Below are positions 21,426 through 34,148 of a DNA stretch of 64,000 nt, in pieces (position 1 is the stretch's first letter; every line of letters starts with the position of its first letter). A program made the position numbers and the translations under genes. The notes under the pieces are model-generated. The model saw only the letters and a list, made by a program, of their open reading frames with translations. It did not search any database and was not told the DNA's origin. Origin of the DNA: Isoetes taiwanensis (taxonomy: Eukaryota; Streptophyta; Lycopodiopsida; Isoetales; Isoetaceae); contig JAJEKV010000001.1 of assembly GCA_021234155.1 (NCBI GenBank), positions 2,752,007-2,816,006 of the forward strand, read 5' to 3'.

Positions 21426-22140
21426 GGATCTTAGGCTTGAGAAGTTAATGGATGAGGGCAATCGTTTGTTTGGTAAGAATGACTAAAAGAGTGCCATCGA
21501 TGCCTATACCAAATGCATTGATGCAGGGCACATCAGAATCCAAAGAACTTGTCATGCAATCATTTTCTAATATGTCAGAGGCCTGGATGAAGTTGCCTAA
21601 CTATGTAAGACCCTTGCAGATGCTTGTCATGCTCTAAAGTTTGATGCTACCCATGTGGAAAGCCTCTTTAGGAAAGCTCAGTGTTTATATGCCTTGCGGG
21701 GAATATAACAAAGCCGCCAGAGCACACTTGAGCATGCTGCTCGTGACAAGGCTCCCGATCTTTGAAGATGCTAAAAGAAATGATGAACAAATGCGTCGTT
21801 GCTATAAACCAAAGCACTATGGGGTTTAATCGATTAGCCGCTTATTTTGCGAGAATAACACGTGAGAAGCACCCAAATGTAGCAATTATATAGGGCATGT
21901 TACTATCTGTGCTGGTAAGGATGGGAATGGCCTTACATTATTTGCTACAAGAAATATGAAGGTTGGAAAATTGCTACTGGTAAATAATCCTTTGGCCATT
22001 GGCCATGGTGGATTAAGGCCTACTCGTTTTTCGTGGCTTTCCGCGACTCTTTGCCCCACTCAAAGCATCCACTCGACTCCTGGTAAATACGATCTGTATT
22101 GCAGATCATGCTGTGGCAGCTATAGTGAGCTTTGAAAATA
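21426..22140 (+). pseudogene. TPR-SET protein remnant
   Basis: The first block reads MDEGNRLFGKND, a stop, then KSAIDAYTKCIDAG: a tetratricopeptide-type helix pair. A second block in another frame continues LADACHALKFDATHVESLF and RKAQCLYAL, another TPR-like pair. From about 21885 an open frame has TICAGKDGNGLTLFATRNMK and VGKLLLVNNPLA, like the start of a SET domain (the family has GRGLFATxxIxxGELLL). TPR plus SET is the order in plant SMYD-related lysine methyltransferases. A GTAAGC donor-like site follows at about 22142. Stops and frame changes show it is broken, and the SET catalytic core (NHxC, GEELxxxY) is not visible. Confidence 0.5.
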
Positions 22141-22255
22141 AGGTAAGCTTTAAGTATTATTACCAATATATTGGATCTCAACGTCTCTATTGCTTGCATC
22201 TCAAGTTAACTGTGATTTCATTCTCTTTGGTTACAGCAGGTTAGAAGACCCTAAC

Positions 22256-22836
22256 TGTCACACACATCTGGAAATATAAAGGGGCCAAATGCATGTCTGG
22301 CTCCTGGGATGCTTCTATTTGGTAAGTTAGCAGTAGTTCACGTTGTGCATAATGGACTTGCTGCACACATGGTTAGACAAACTACCATTATGAATATACA
22401 GGCCCAACATGACATGCTGGAACTCTTTCGACACATGAGCCGGACGGTAATACACTAAACATAATTACTTTTATCAGCATGTTAGATACTAATGGATCTT
22501 CTACCAGGAGGGACAAACTCGAACTATTGTTCAGGTTTTTTTAATCCAAATGGTTTAAATGTGGTGCCATAAGACGAGTATCCATCTCTGTAGGTAAAGG
22601 TCCCATGACATCTTTTCCAGCTCAAAGCAAAACCAAAGTTAAATATATGAGGTTCCTATTATCCTACCTCCTGGCTAGCCTGAATTTCAATATCCCCACA
22701 AGAGCAAGTCCTTACTTTATCATGTGGCAGTAGTTCAGGCTGTCTCTTCCTCTGCTCCTCCTTTAGGAGCCAGGAAACCTGTTTACACACCAGCATCTGT
22801 GTCAGCAGGCAATTCTACTGCAGGAATGCCTAGATG
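22256..22836 (+). pseudogene. WD40-like exon fragments
   Basis: After a TTACAG acceptor-like site, 22256-22322 encodes VTHIWKYKGAKC then MSGSWDASIW, resembling one WD40 blade. A later block (about 22724-22836) ends in SAPPLGARKPVYTPASVSAG and a stop codon, like a low-complexity C-terminus. The two may belong to one gene, but nothing in between proves it. Confidence 0.35.
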
Positions 22837-24324
22837 AGACAATTTCTTTGCATATAAGTAATTCAAGGCTCCATAGTTGGGCCTTTGGAGATTGACAAGT
22901 TAATGATCACATAAATATTAACCTAGGTGTACTATTGCTCAAGGGCAATAGATCTGCAGCTTTCCTAATGTGGCGAGTCCATTGTATTTATGCATTCTTG
23001 TTTTGCTTAGTCACAGCTATAAACATGGGCAATCTAAGCATGATCATAGGGCAGGATGGGTTATCTAAGAAATGTGGTTAGTGTGATTAGAAGAGGCCAT
23101 TTAAAATTTCTGAAAGTAATGAAATTGAAATCCTGTATGACGTGATAGAAGAGAACATTCCTGTGATAGAAGAGAACATTCCTGTTATTGTAAAAGTATT
23201 AAAGTTGGAATCCGATATAATGGGCTTGATTGCAATGTTATATGGTAATGTGGAGGATAGTGAGGGTTGATTGTGTTATTTCATTTTTCTTTCACCATCT
23301 GTAACAAGAAAAAATTTCAGATCATCTACATCCATATATTAATTACATATACGTTTGCCCTATAAGGTGCTACATGGGGATCTTCATCCTAAGCAAATAT
23401 ATTTTAAGTCCTTTTTGTCAAGGAAAGTGTGCCAACATATGCTCAAAAATTTGAAAAATTCTCAGACATTTGAAAAATATATATGCCATGCTTGCTACAT
23501 GTTACAAATGCGTTAAATATTATCATCCAGCCACACTCTTTGACATATGCAACCATTCCATAATTTTTAGACGAGTGAAACAAAAACGACAGTAAATCCA
23601 TAACCAAACAGTACACCCTTAAATAAACCAAAAAGCTATATCAAATTCCTAACTGAAACAATTCCACCTACGTGTAGAGGACAACTCTCCATGCATTAGC
23701 ATCTTGTTTTAAAAGTATTTTGCTACTCAATGCAAGGAAGAAAAATTTAACTCATGATCATAAAATATGGTCTCTTGGAGCCAAATCCTAGAGATACAAG
23801 CATCCTTGGAGCTACGTCTAAGATTGAAACCAAATTGGTGAAATGCATGACTATTTTGTGTGAGTATACAAATGGATGAAGAGCCAGAAGATGGCAATGT
23901 GATCATTGTGGCAGAATCTAGGCAATGTCTTCCAAAAGCAGATCTAAGGAGTCACGTGCACAAGGTCCAAGAGTATTCCTTCATAATGTTACTGCTTTTA
24001 TTGAGCTGCACCAGTTCTTGCATATAATTCAATGCATATATCTCACTTCATTTAGTTGCTAAGACTTAGCAACTATGATTTCGCAATTGCTATCTGTAGA
24101 CGTTGTCTTTCTCTTGCCCTGTACACTAGCCAATACATAAAAGCAACTACATGCATTAAGTAGCTTCTCTTAAATCACTAACATGCGAGTCAACTTTTCC
24201 AAGACCAAGGTTTTTCTCACAACATTTTTAACTCATGTGGAACACCATGAACATTTTTTGAATGCCTTACATTTTGAGAGTAATTGCACTTTAAAAATTT
24301 GAGGTAAAATATGTTGCACAAACG
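22837..24324. other. AT-rich sequence, no gene recognised
   Basis: Includes a 22-bp tandem duplication (GTGATAGAAGAGAACATTCC) at about 23146-23190. Nothing else could be assigned. Confidence 0.45.
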
Positions 24325-24977
24325 CTGGGCCCCCACATCATCAACAGAGAGGAAGCGCTCCGCAAGATCGACCGAAACACCATGGTGCTGTGCACCCACC
24401 ACGAGGACGTCCGACATTAAAACGCGATGGCCATGATCAAGATGTTTCCCAGCAAACGTGTCTACAAGGTACGAGTACAAACCAACGCAACGGCAGAAGA
24501 CGGGATGAGCAGCTGGATCGACAGCCCGGCGTTCCACCAGATACCTTACGTTGCCGTGGGATGCAAAGTCGTAATCGTCACCAACATCGACATACCGGGA
24601 GAAGTAGTCAACAGAACGACAGGAACAGTCGCGTACATAGAGACCGACGAGCAGACGGCAAAAGCGAAAGGCATTACGGTCCACATTGACGATTCCCTCC
24701 ACCACATGCACGTCAAGCAAACGCTGGTCGAGTACAGGCACCAGGGGCCCAGGACCATCTTCAAGAAGACGTTCCCGCTCACGCTGCATACACCATGACG
24801 GGGCATAAGAGCCAGAGCTCCGCGATAGAAGGCAACACAGTCATGGTCGTGAGGAGGGCGTTCACGCCCGGGCTGCTGTACGTGATGCTCTCGCGAATCA
24901 AGGACCAGAAGCAACTGTCAATCGTGTCGCCGATCACGAAGGCAGACTTCCAGCCGAACAAGACGCTGTTAATGTAG
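24325..24977 (+). pseudogene. PIF1-like DNA helicase, C-terminal part
   Basis: GC-richer than its surroundings. One frame, with an early stop at about 24418, gives MVLCTHHEDV, NAMAMIKMFPSKRVY, VGCKVVIVTNIDIPGEVVN and TGTVAYIE, then FPLTLH. After a small frameshift near 24790 the other frame gives MTGHKSQS and a block ending RRAFTPGLLYVMLSR. These correspond to the late PIF1/RecD2 helicase motifs (HKSQG-type motif V and LYVALSR-type motif VI). The Walker A and B motifs are missing. It could derive from a Helitron RepHel protein, a host PIF1 or a viral-type helicase. No Rep domain or Helitron ends were found. Confidence 0.7.
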
Positions 24978-25707
24978 CCGTTTCAAAACCTGTGGCAACC
25001 CCTATTTCGTCGTGCAAGGGGAAACGGTACATCTCCAACACATTAAACGTTAAAGCATGTTCAAGTAGTTGTTTGATGCCCAATACTAAGGCTTTCGATT
25101 CCTATATAGAACTTTGGACTTTTGACCATAATAGTCTAGTCTTTTTTACCAAACGCTTATTTAGACACGATTGAGTAGTCGGGGCGTGCGGATCCTAGCC
25201 TTACCTATGAAACTATGAGGTGAAGAGTTGTCTACAGTAGACAACTATCCTGAATAAGATTAACAAGGTCTAAATTTGTCCTTCAACGCCATTATTGAGA
25301 GCTTTACGTTATATTGTATAATCATTCATTCATATGATGAAGCTAAATAGCAATGCCAATTTAGCGCGGAGTTTGACACTGGAAATGTACCTTACAATAC
25401 CAATTATATTTAAATCCATAGTCAATGCCAGCTAATTTATAGCTTCATGAGACGATGTTGTTGAAACCATATTGAACCACTGGATTGAAAAGTATTCAGT
25501 TGCATCCGTAAAATGCATCTTTACAAATCACTATGCATCCGTAATGTTTTGCTTTAACCATCAATGACTGCTAGCTCATCACTAATTCATGGTTTGACTC
25601 ATATATTAATACATAGGTGGACTTACATGCATCAAGACGAATATGTGCTCTTGCAATGTAAGATGAATTTTCCCTTTAACAACCTTGACCAACCTACGCT
25701 TAGAGCA
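24978..25707. other. AT-rich spacer between PIF1-like pieces
   Basis: No gene recognised. It separates two copies of the helicase 3' end. Confidence 0.4.
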
Positions 25708-25880
25708 TTAGGCAACGCAATCATGGTCGTGAGGAGGGCGTTCACGCCCAGGCTGCTATACATGATGCTCTCGCGAATCAAGGACAGGAAGCAACTGTCG
25801 ATCGTGTCGTCGATCACGACGGCGGATTTCCAATCGAACAAGACGCTGCTAATGTAGCCGGTTCAAAACATGTCACAATC
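25708..25880 (+). pseudogene. Second copy of the PIF1-like helicase 3' end
   Basis: Matches 24832-24998 closely: GCAACGCAATCATGGTCGTG, the RRAFTPRLLYMMLSR coding block, and the same stop and downstream TAGCCGGTTCAAAAC. Homology starts abruptly at 25708 within motif V, so this is a fragment created by partial duplication or by insertion of a truncated copy. Confidence 0.8.
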
Positions 25881-26779
25881 AAAAGGTCAAAAATTCAGAG
25901 CTTTACTTCAGTCTATGTAAATAAGTTGCATGTTAATCATATCCAAATGCTATATTTCAGTTAATCAACACATACAAGGGTCCTCAAAGTTCTGATCAGG
26001 TTGCAAAAGACAACCATGTTATTGAAGTCTAATGAAGTCGTTTCGAATTACCACGGAAGAAAAACCAACGCGAACCCGACTGCCTAGCCTTCTTCCCAAC
26101 CCTGCAGTTCCTGCTAGTTCAATACTTGGCTTTTAGGTTTGGTTTGCTTGCCTCAAAAACCAGTCATGGCTATACCATGTATGCAACCGGATGTGGCCTA
26201 TAGAATAGTCGGATATGGAAGCGAGATATGGCAGTTTGATACTCATGATTCTCAGTGTACACTTCGTGAGACAGATCAAAATGGCTATATTCGCAGTCAA
26301 ATATAGAAATAGAAGATCCTAATGGTCTTCCAGATGATCTTAACGTTTCTTTGCGAGATTTTGGGCTGATATTTGCTTGGAGAAACAATGAATGAAAGAG
26401 CAGATTGCTTGCATGGTAAGCCCATTTCTGCAATTTCGAAACAGAAGGATCTGGATTCCGTTTAGTTTTACGCCCATAAGCTTTAATGTTGATTCTTATC
26501 AGGGCTTGATACTTCTGAACTCCAGGTGCATTTCAGTTCTTATTTAGAGAGAAAAAATGTGGGAAATGTTCCAAATAAGCTCTTATTAATGGCAGGGGCG
26601 AAATGATTCAGGTCCTTGTGGTTTTTATGCTTTCAAAGTAGATCGATTTCGGAGCTATGCTCATTAAGTAATAAGCTTATAGGATGAATAGAGTCTCTTG
26701 ATGATATATAACAAGTCTAGAAAAAATGAGAAAGTCATAAAATAAGTAAAGAAGCATTGCTTGATTTATTCTGTGGATC
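25881..26779. other. AT-rich sequence, no gene recognised
   Basis: Only short open frames without domain features. Confidence 0.45.
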
Positions 26780-26782
26780 TTA

Positions 26783-28070
26783 GGCCCTTTTTCCACATCA
26801 GTCTTATTTTATGGCTGTCACATTTTTATAAGACAGCCTTTTGGGCTCCATGTCAGCTCCAAGTCATGTCATGTCCTAAAAATTTTGATTTTCCATTGCT
26901 TAAATATAAGACATGTCTAATTGAAATAAGACGTGTCTTATAATCTAGATTTTCCACTGCATTGACCATTTTCCAGATTTTTTCAAACCTTGGAGCAAAG
27001 AGCTTGTTGCAGCAACGTATCTGGAGCTACCAGGAGATCACTTTTTGTCCAAAATACTGCTTATGAACCATGAAATTCTAAAACATGTAATGAATCTATA
27101 ATAATAGAAATCCCGATACAATTTGCAGACAGAAGATTTGCTAATTGCATGAAGTCTAAACAGCAAATCTACCGTAGCAGCAATCTACCAGAAATCGAAG
27201 CTGCAATGATCACAGGAGCAGGCCTTTAAAGCCCAGAGCAAGACAGCTTGATGCCCAGAGAAATCGACCTGTTTGATGCAGCTGTGGCGCAGTCTTTGCA
27301 AAATGACATGCACTGCTTGTTGTATAGTCAGCACAGATTACAGAATCGAAAAATCGAATCAAACCACTGGCTACTTCAAAAATCAAATCTAAAGAACCCG
27401 AATCTGCAAAAACAAGAATTTGCAGTCCGTTTTCTCTTCTTTTCCCTTCCTATTTTATGTTTCTTTAGCTTGAATCTGACACAAGCTACAGCCTTGCTAG
27501 ACTCACTGTGTTTCTTTGTGCAGCCCTGTGCATAGCCAAATAGAAAAAGCACATATTAGCATATCGTGAACAGAACAAAACCTTCGTTTAGCTTATCTGC
27601 TTGCTTATCTGAATCCTGTAATGAGAACCCGAATCTGCTGAAGAAATCCGAATCTACTGAAATTGAATCCTATGATGGGGAACCCGAAATCTGCTGAAGA
27701 AACCCGAATGAAGCTGAAATCCGAATCTATTGAAGAAATCCGAAGCTTGTGAAGAAATCCGAAGCTTGCTTCAGTAACCCTTTCGACTGCCAGCATCCGA
27801 TGAATTGCGACATCCGATGAATCCGATGAATTCCTCTATTTTGCGACAGGCTTGAATTGCGGGGACCTCAACCTCTGATTCGATAGGATTAGCTGTCGCA
27901 TTTTGTGGCGGGGGAAATCCCCCGGAAGAAACTAAGACATTAGAATTGTACGACACTCATTTAGGACATGTCTCAAAGGTTACCGTGGAAAAACTATGGT
28001 GTCGCATTTACTTACGTGGCCCAATAATAATCAGCTAAATCTAAGACAACAGAGCCATGGAAAAAGGGCC
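26783..28070. mobile_element. PIF/Harbinger-like non-autonomous DNA transposon
   Basis: The termini are perfect inverted repeats of 13 bp, GGCCCTTTTTCCA at 26783-26795 and TGGAAAAAGGGCC at 28058-28070. They are bordered by TTA on both sides (26780-26782 and 28071-28073). A TTA/TAA target duplication and GC-starting ends are the hallmark of PIF/Harbinger and Tourist elements. AAGACATGTC-type motifs recur near both ends and could be transposase-binding sites. The 1288-bp body has no transposase. Its 95-codon open frame (27248-27535) is not recognised. Confidence 0.72.
27615..27780. repeat. Degenerate minisatellite, about 19-bp CTGCTGAAGAAATCCGAAT units
   Basis: Several imperfect units (TCTGCTGAAGAAATCCGAA, TCTATTGAAGAAATCCGAA, GCTTGTGAAGAAATCCGAA) lie inside the Harbinger-like element. 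Confidence 0.7.
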
Positions 28071-28073
28071 TTA

Positions 28074-29312
28074 GTCTTTATTATTGGTGAAGAGCACATG
28101 GCTGTAGTAAGTTGTGGAAAGACATGCCATTAAAATAACATATCCCCTTGCTAAATAGATCAGTTTTTTTGGTGTTCTAGCTTGGATTACAGTAAGCCTT
28201 CTTATGGTATTGAAATATAAAAGGCCTGCATATGATAAATTCTGATCTAGTATAGCAGATCTGGGTAAGAATAGTTATTGTGGTAAATGGCCATGACTGT
28301 TTCATTATGCTGAATTGTTTTTTAAGCTCTATTGTGATCATAAACTGGTTACTTATATGCTGAGGTAAGCAGCATAGAGCTCATTATTTTTAACTACTAC
28401 ACCTCAGTGGACTAACATGAAAATATCAATCATATTTTGCTTTGATAAAAGTGGGTGAAGGGCGAAGAGCCATGATGTCTTACAGCTTACCTGTTGACCC
28501 TTACTTTGTTACCCTCATAAGGCTAATGCTTGTTTTATTTGGTTATAGGTGACCAAGATATCATCTTCTATTTCTTTTTGTTATGTGGATATGGCTTGAA
28601 GACTACAAATCAAGATTATGCGTAGCTAATGCCTCTTAATTGAGTACATATTGGTGAGATCTCTTCATATTAGGATTGCACCTATGAAGTCCTCTAGTTT
28701 ATAAGATTAATTTATGGGCTGGAATCTTAATGAAAGATGAGAATTTCTACATGCAGTTATGCTATATAGTACAATATGACAATACAATATGAAGATTATT
28801 ATTTGAATAGAATTAATGGAAATTTTATATTTTAGTGGTTGTAAGATGTTCTAGATGACTAAAATTTTTATATTTCCTAGATTAAAAACTATCTTATTAT
28901 TACAATTCACGAAATATTATATATAGCACAATAACAAGGGCTTCCAGGAGGATATGGATGCATAAATCACTATCCTTGAGAACATAAACCACACCCCCAA
29001 AACAGATGAAAAACATTAATATATATCAGTTACATACATACAATGCAATGTTGAGGTGGCACTGGCAGCAATTAAGCATCATTAATAATATTGTTAGGTG
29101 GCATAGTGAGATTGCTTGCTTAAATAATAAAAAAGTAAATATTTTAAGTGCAGTAATGCCATGTGATGAGATAGCAGGAATATTTAATGGCTTTCTTGTG
29201 ACGTTTCAATGGACCATTGGTTAGAAGTTGGTCAAGCCACATCTTGAAATGGCGCAATCTCATGTCATATTAGTCTTTTCTCAATTTCTAGTTGAAGAGC
29301 TTTAATAATGAT
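28074..29312. other. AT-rich sequence with a terminus-like motif
   Basis: At about 28921 the sequence ATAGCACAATAACAAGGG resembles the ATATGTAGCAYAATAACAGG left end seen at 7828, 8693 and 40291, but homology does not continue. No gene recognised. Confidence 0.35.
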
Positions 29313-29423
29313 GTATGGTGGCATGGCCACCAGGACCACATTCCGGTGTGGACCGGTGGGGCCCCGCGATGGGAGCGGGTCACCGGCCACACCGGAATGT
29401 GGAACCGATGGCCATGCCACCAC
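29313..29423. mobile_element. GC-rich foldback MITE-like element, copy 2
   Basis: Inverted arms GTGGCATGGCCACC and GATGGCCATGCCAC enclose a second pair, CCACATTCCGGTGTGG and CCACACCGGAATGTGG. Compared with 20600-20711 the element lies in reverse orientation and differs at few positions. Confidence 0.85.
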
Positions 29424-32400
29424 AATTTAGGACCATTTTTTTTTTTGGCGACTTTTTTTCCTGGCTGAGGCCTTACGATTGGTGGCTATGGCACATCTTC
29501 TGGCGCTTGGGGCTCAGTGCTCTGGCGCATCTTCTGGCGCATCTTCTGAGCACTCAACGGCTATGATAGTGATTTTTTTTGCACATCCTCTGACGCTCCC
29601 TTTTTTTGCACAATTTGTAGGCTATGGCGCATCCTCTGATGCTCGAGACTGTGGGCCTATGGCGCTCGGGACTATGGTGAGCGGGTATCAAAGTCATCCT
29701 TAAAAAAAAAAAACAAGTTAGGGTGATTTCTTATGCTGGTTTTTGAGTTCTTGAATTTAATCTTTTGGAGAAACCCTTGTCTGCCTGTCCTTCTTCACTT
29801 CTTGCTTTACTAAATGCAGCCTGTTCTATACAGCGGCCTTAATATGCTATATGAGCGGTGATTTTTTATTAGCAAGCCTTCTTTCTTCCAGATCCGGCAC
29901 AATGCATTCTGACGTAGAAGCAAGGTTAGAAATGAGGCGAATGAAAATTTGATATATTTTGATTGGGTTGTATGAGCATAGCTTAAAGGTTTCATTTAGT
30001 GTAAGTTTCCAAATGCTATTGCTGTACATTAGAATCTATTTGTTTATTGGACATTTGTATCTTTAACTTAATCTTACATGGTATTATATATTGTATCATT
30101 ATCTCTTTAATTTAGAGTCATGTATTCTTAGTAATTTATTATACCAGGACTCCAGTTCTTCTTTTATGATTTTCAAAACTGATCTTTCACTAGAAAATGG
30201 TCATTCACGACCTGAAGAGTGCCACATTATTGCAAGTGTATAAAGGGTTTAATTGCAAGTGGGTTCATGCAATGGTTTTTTATATACTCTAATATAAGTC
30301 ATTTGTCATTTTTCTGCAGGCTTGGGAAGTTTTTTGCAGAGTACCTTCATCTTTAGTGGCCATTTGTAGTGTCATTTTTCAGCTAGACTTTTCTATCAGC
30401 AAAAAGATTAGCATCATGAGTTGTACACATGTTGGTCATTACTTGGCTAGGTTTTCTTTTTCTGCAATTGCTGTTGGATGTCTTAATTCGTTTTTAATTG
30501 ATCGGGCGTTTGCAGCATAAGTTGCTTCCATACATTGAACCCAACATGTTGCTGATTTTTCTGAATTTACCACAACAGATTCCAATGACTTCTGATTTTC
30601 TTGCAAAACTTGAGAAAATCTGCTTTATGTGATGATGAAGGCCGCCCCAACTAGGAGGCAATGACGTATGATGAAATTGGAAGCCTTAGCACTTAAAGCA
30701 TTCTTGGTCCCTATTCACAGAAAATCTGGTGTAAGTGCATCTTCATTTCTAGTTTGTGGCAACATTTTGTACAAAGTGTATCCTTCCTTGGATTGGCCAG
30801 TGACATTGTTGGTGCAAACTGAACCTGTTCTTGAAGGCAATGTCCATTAATGATATGTGTGAAGCTCTAACTATAAAAGCAGGCATTTAACAAAATTAAT
30901 TCATTTGTAATATGAGTTCATCAAATAAAGCCAATACAATGCAAGTCATTGAACGAACAATACAATGTAGCTTCAATTAATGGTGTTTATAAAATTCTTA
31001 TGTTCAATATTTCATTGCGTTTGCATTTTGTTGATGATTGAGGATTTGTATAATAGTCTAGATGAAAAAAAAAAGAATGTTGCATTTAGAGGGAGATCTC
31101 TGACCTTCCAAGATATGTTAGTAATCGTTGTCTTTGTTCTTATACTTTTAAGGGGGTTATTGATGTATGAATATCTTGGAAGGGGTTCTTCTTAATATAA
31201 TGGTTGCTTTTAAGCACCCTAGTTGCAGTTTGGGCTTATGATCATTTCATTGTCTAAATTTGGATAGTATCCTTTTCATGGTGGAGCCATTCTTACAAGT
31301 CACATCAGTTTGCATAGCTACTAAGGGACCCAATTTTGATCTATTGCAATCTTAATGCACTTTCCTTCTTATGATCAATGTGTTTTTCAATGCCTCCTCA
31401 TGACCTAAAATATAGGTACTATGCAAGCAAACTCTTAGTTGTAGTCGATCAATGTCCAACACATTTAAAGCATTGTAAGACTTTCGTCCTCTTAACAGAT
31501 ACAACTTGAAGGCATCCTTTAGCGTTATTGCCTTTGTTTTTGCATGGCTACATGAAGAGGATGGATATGATTTCCATATAAATATTATAATAAGCAAAAT
31601 ATTGCCAAGTTATTAACTTGGTGACAAAACCATGCCAGTCACCATATTTGTAAATTGATGCATCTCTACGTGCAACATACATAATGAAATTGTGGAATGT
31701 ATGAGCTTCAGAGCTTTGTCTTTTAGATTTTCTTTATCGCGGTACTTCCAATTATGGACTATGGGATACCAAGGTGTTATAACAATCTGATTGGTCTTGC
31801 TATAAGTAAGTGCCATAGTACACTTATGTCTGGACAGGATTATATATCTATTCAAGTTAGGATGCATAACTACTTTCGGTTAGTCGATGAAATTGTAAAC
31901 CTTTGTGCTCCGTATTAACATCTATATTAAGAGGGTGCAACATAAAAACGCCTTTCATTCTATAACCCTAAGGGCTAAACGTGTGCGTTCTCCAGACCAT
32001 TCCATACATGCATAGGATATCTCAAATATGAAAGTACAAGAGAGATAATGCTTGCTTGAACATTTATCCTAAATGCACTTTCAAGCACAAAAAACACTAT
32101 CAAACTTAGGAATTCAAGTAATTTCCAACTGTAACACAATGGATAACAATTAAGGTGTTGGTCCTTCTTATACTACAAATACAAAGATGCTTGCCAAATA
32201 GTGAGACCATTCTTATGGTGATTTATTTGGAACTCATATCTTTTATCTTTTCTTATAGAGCATGCAAATATTCGCAAGAATAACCACTTGCCATCCCTGT
32301 GATGCGAACATTCAAACACAACTAATGGAATATCTAAGAGCTATTGAATCAAGACATAGTCACTAATGGCTGGCACTAGTTTAGGGTTTAGGATTTTTTG

Positions 32401-34015
32401 TTCTAAAATTTTACAAGTTTATGATATCATCAAATACATTTAAGATTTATTGAGTCAACATGCAACAATTATTATCCAGGTTTTAAGGTTACGAGTTCCT
32501 GATAATTTTGTTCTTCATTATGGAGCATTCAAGCATTTACAGTTTCCTATTCACACACAGCTTAGTACATTGTTGGCTCTACAATCAAGATAGGAGTTTC
32601 ACAAAATATATGATATTATACTTAAGAACAAGAGCGAATACATCCATGCTTTATTTCTCATAGTTTTCCAACAATAACCATTTGCCATTTTCCCCTCACA
32701 TCCTCTCTCGACCAATGGAATATTTAAGAATTTATCAAACCTGGAGATGACTCAAAAGGGATGAGTTGCCAGGTTTTACTTTATCACGAAGGATCTATAA
32801 GCATAGTTAATATCAAACCAACATCGTATTAACTTGCAAACTGAGTATAAGCTATTCCCTTAAATTGATTAAGCTTATAAAATACATCATTAAGTGCAAT
32901 AAACAATACAAAAGAATAGTGTTGAATCATATCAAATCACACGTGCACCAATGTTTGTCTCTTCGGATAACGTCCGGGATTGCAAGACACCTTTTTACTA
33001 CAAGCTTGAGACATCCAAAGTGCACAAAAAAATTCATCCACAGTCCATTACATTTACCCCTTCCACACTTCAACAACTAATGCCCGGCATCGTCGGGCAC
33101 ACGTTTCTAGTCCTTATAATTAAGCTAGCTTGTTGAACCCGTTCCTGACATATCTCGACTTTGTCAAGGCCATTTTCTATTCCATAGACTTTTTACATTC
33201 AAAACGTCTTCAAACTCTAAGGCCAATGGTTGTAACTTTAGCATGAAACTTCATGTGAAGGAACCCCTTAACTTCAATTGATAGAATGGTACAAGTTGTA
33301 CAAATGCACGATCTTCATCCGTGACTCCAGAAATGCTATGCTTGTGGTGAGCACTTGGAATAACCAATCAAATTGGCATTGGCATAACCAAACGGACAAT
33401 TCGGCATTTGTCTTGGTTGAGGTATGTGTCTTTATTGTTTGGATCTTGTTTACATGGAAAAATGTACCACTTATTCTTCACTAACTGATAAACCTAGTTT
33501 AGATATGAATATATATTGAATTTGAATTATTCACAGAGTACATACAATGTAAGTAGGGATCAACGAGCAATGTTAATATTGTGTGAGATGGCCAAAGAAT
33601 TATACTATTCTTGTTAGAGAATATATGTAGCATATTCATAATTTAGCCTCAATTTATATATATGTTAAAAAATATCACGATTTATATATATGTTAAAAAT
33701 ATCATATGGCATGTTCGGGCAAAGCTCTAGCGAAGCACAATGAAGCCCTGATCTGGCTGTTATCTGTAAACAAAGCACAAGACATAAACTGAAATCTCTG
33801 AAACAGGGTGCAGATTGCTCCATAGTTCGCAATCTCTGAAATAGGCTCGCAATCTCTACAGAAATAGGGCATGTTACTAGCTGGTAAGAACCGTCAAGCC
33901 AACGGTTCGGATTAGATCTGACCGTGTAAAGCTGAGGACCAGTGCATTGGGTATCCATGTATATGGCATGGGCCCAAGTGGTGCTCCTTTTTTTCATTTC
34001 TTCTTATTCAATTCA
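29424..34015. other. Long AT-rich stretch, no gene recognised
   Basis: Contains a short GGCGCATCTTCT minisatellite (about 29500-29540), the hairpin motif at 33078-33107 shared with 16631, and many short open frames without domains. Possible exon-like fragments (for example 30668-30850) could not be tied to a family. Confidence 0.4.
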
Positions 34016-34082
34016 ATTTAGAGCAACTTAATTCAATTCAAATTCTTATAGCGAGTATAGTAAGCAAGAAGAGTGGCTTGTA

Positions 34083-34148
34083 GGGCATAAATAGAATCTT
34101 TGTCATTTAAAAAACGTGCTACAGCGCTCCAACAACAAGCATACTAGT
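34083..34148 (+). promoter_or_regulatory. Likely core promoter and leader of the JAZ-like gene
   Basis: A TATA-like CATAAATAG lies at 34087-34095, about 55 bp upstream of the ATG. AACGTG at 34113-34118 matches the G-box-like site bound by MYC2-type bHLH factors, which activate JAZ genes in jasmonate feedback. Both are short motifs that can occur by chance, and the start of transcription is not known. Confidence 0.3.

Noticed and set aside
24390-24914. Long minus-strand and third-frame open frames over the helicase piece
   Set aside because: Shadows of the GC-rich helicase coding strand; only the plus frames show PIF1 motifs.
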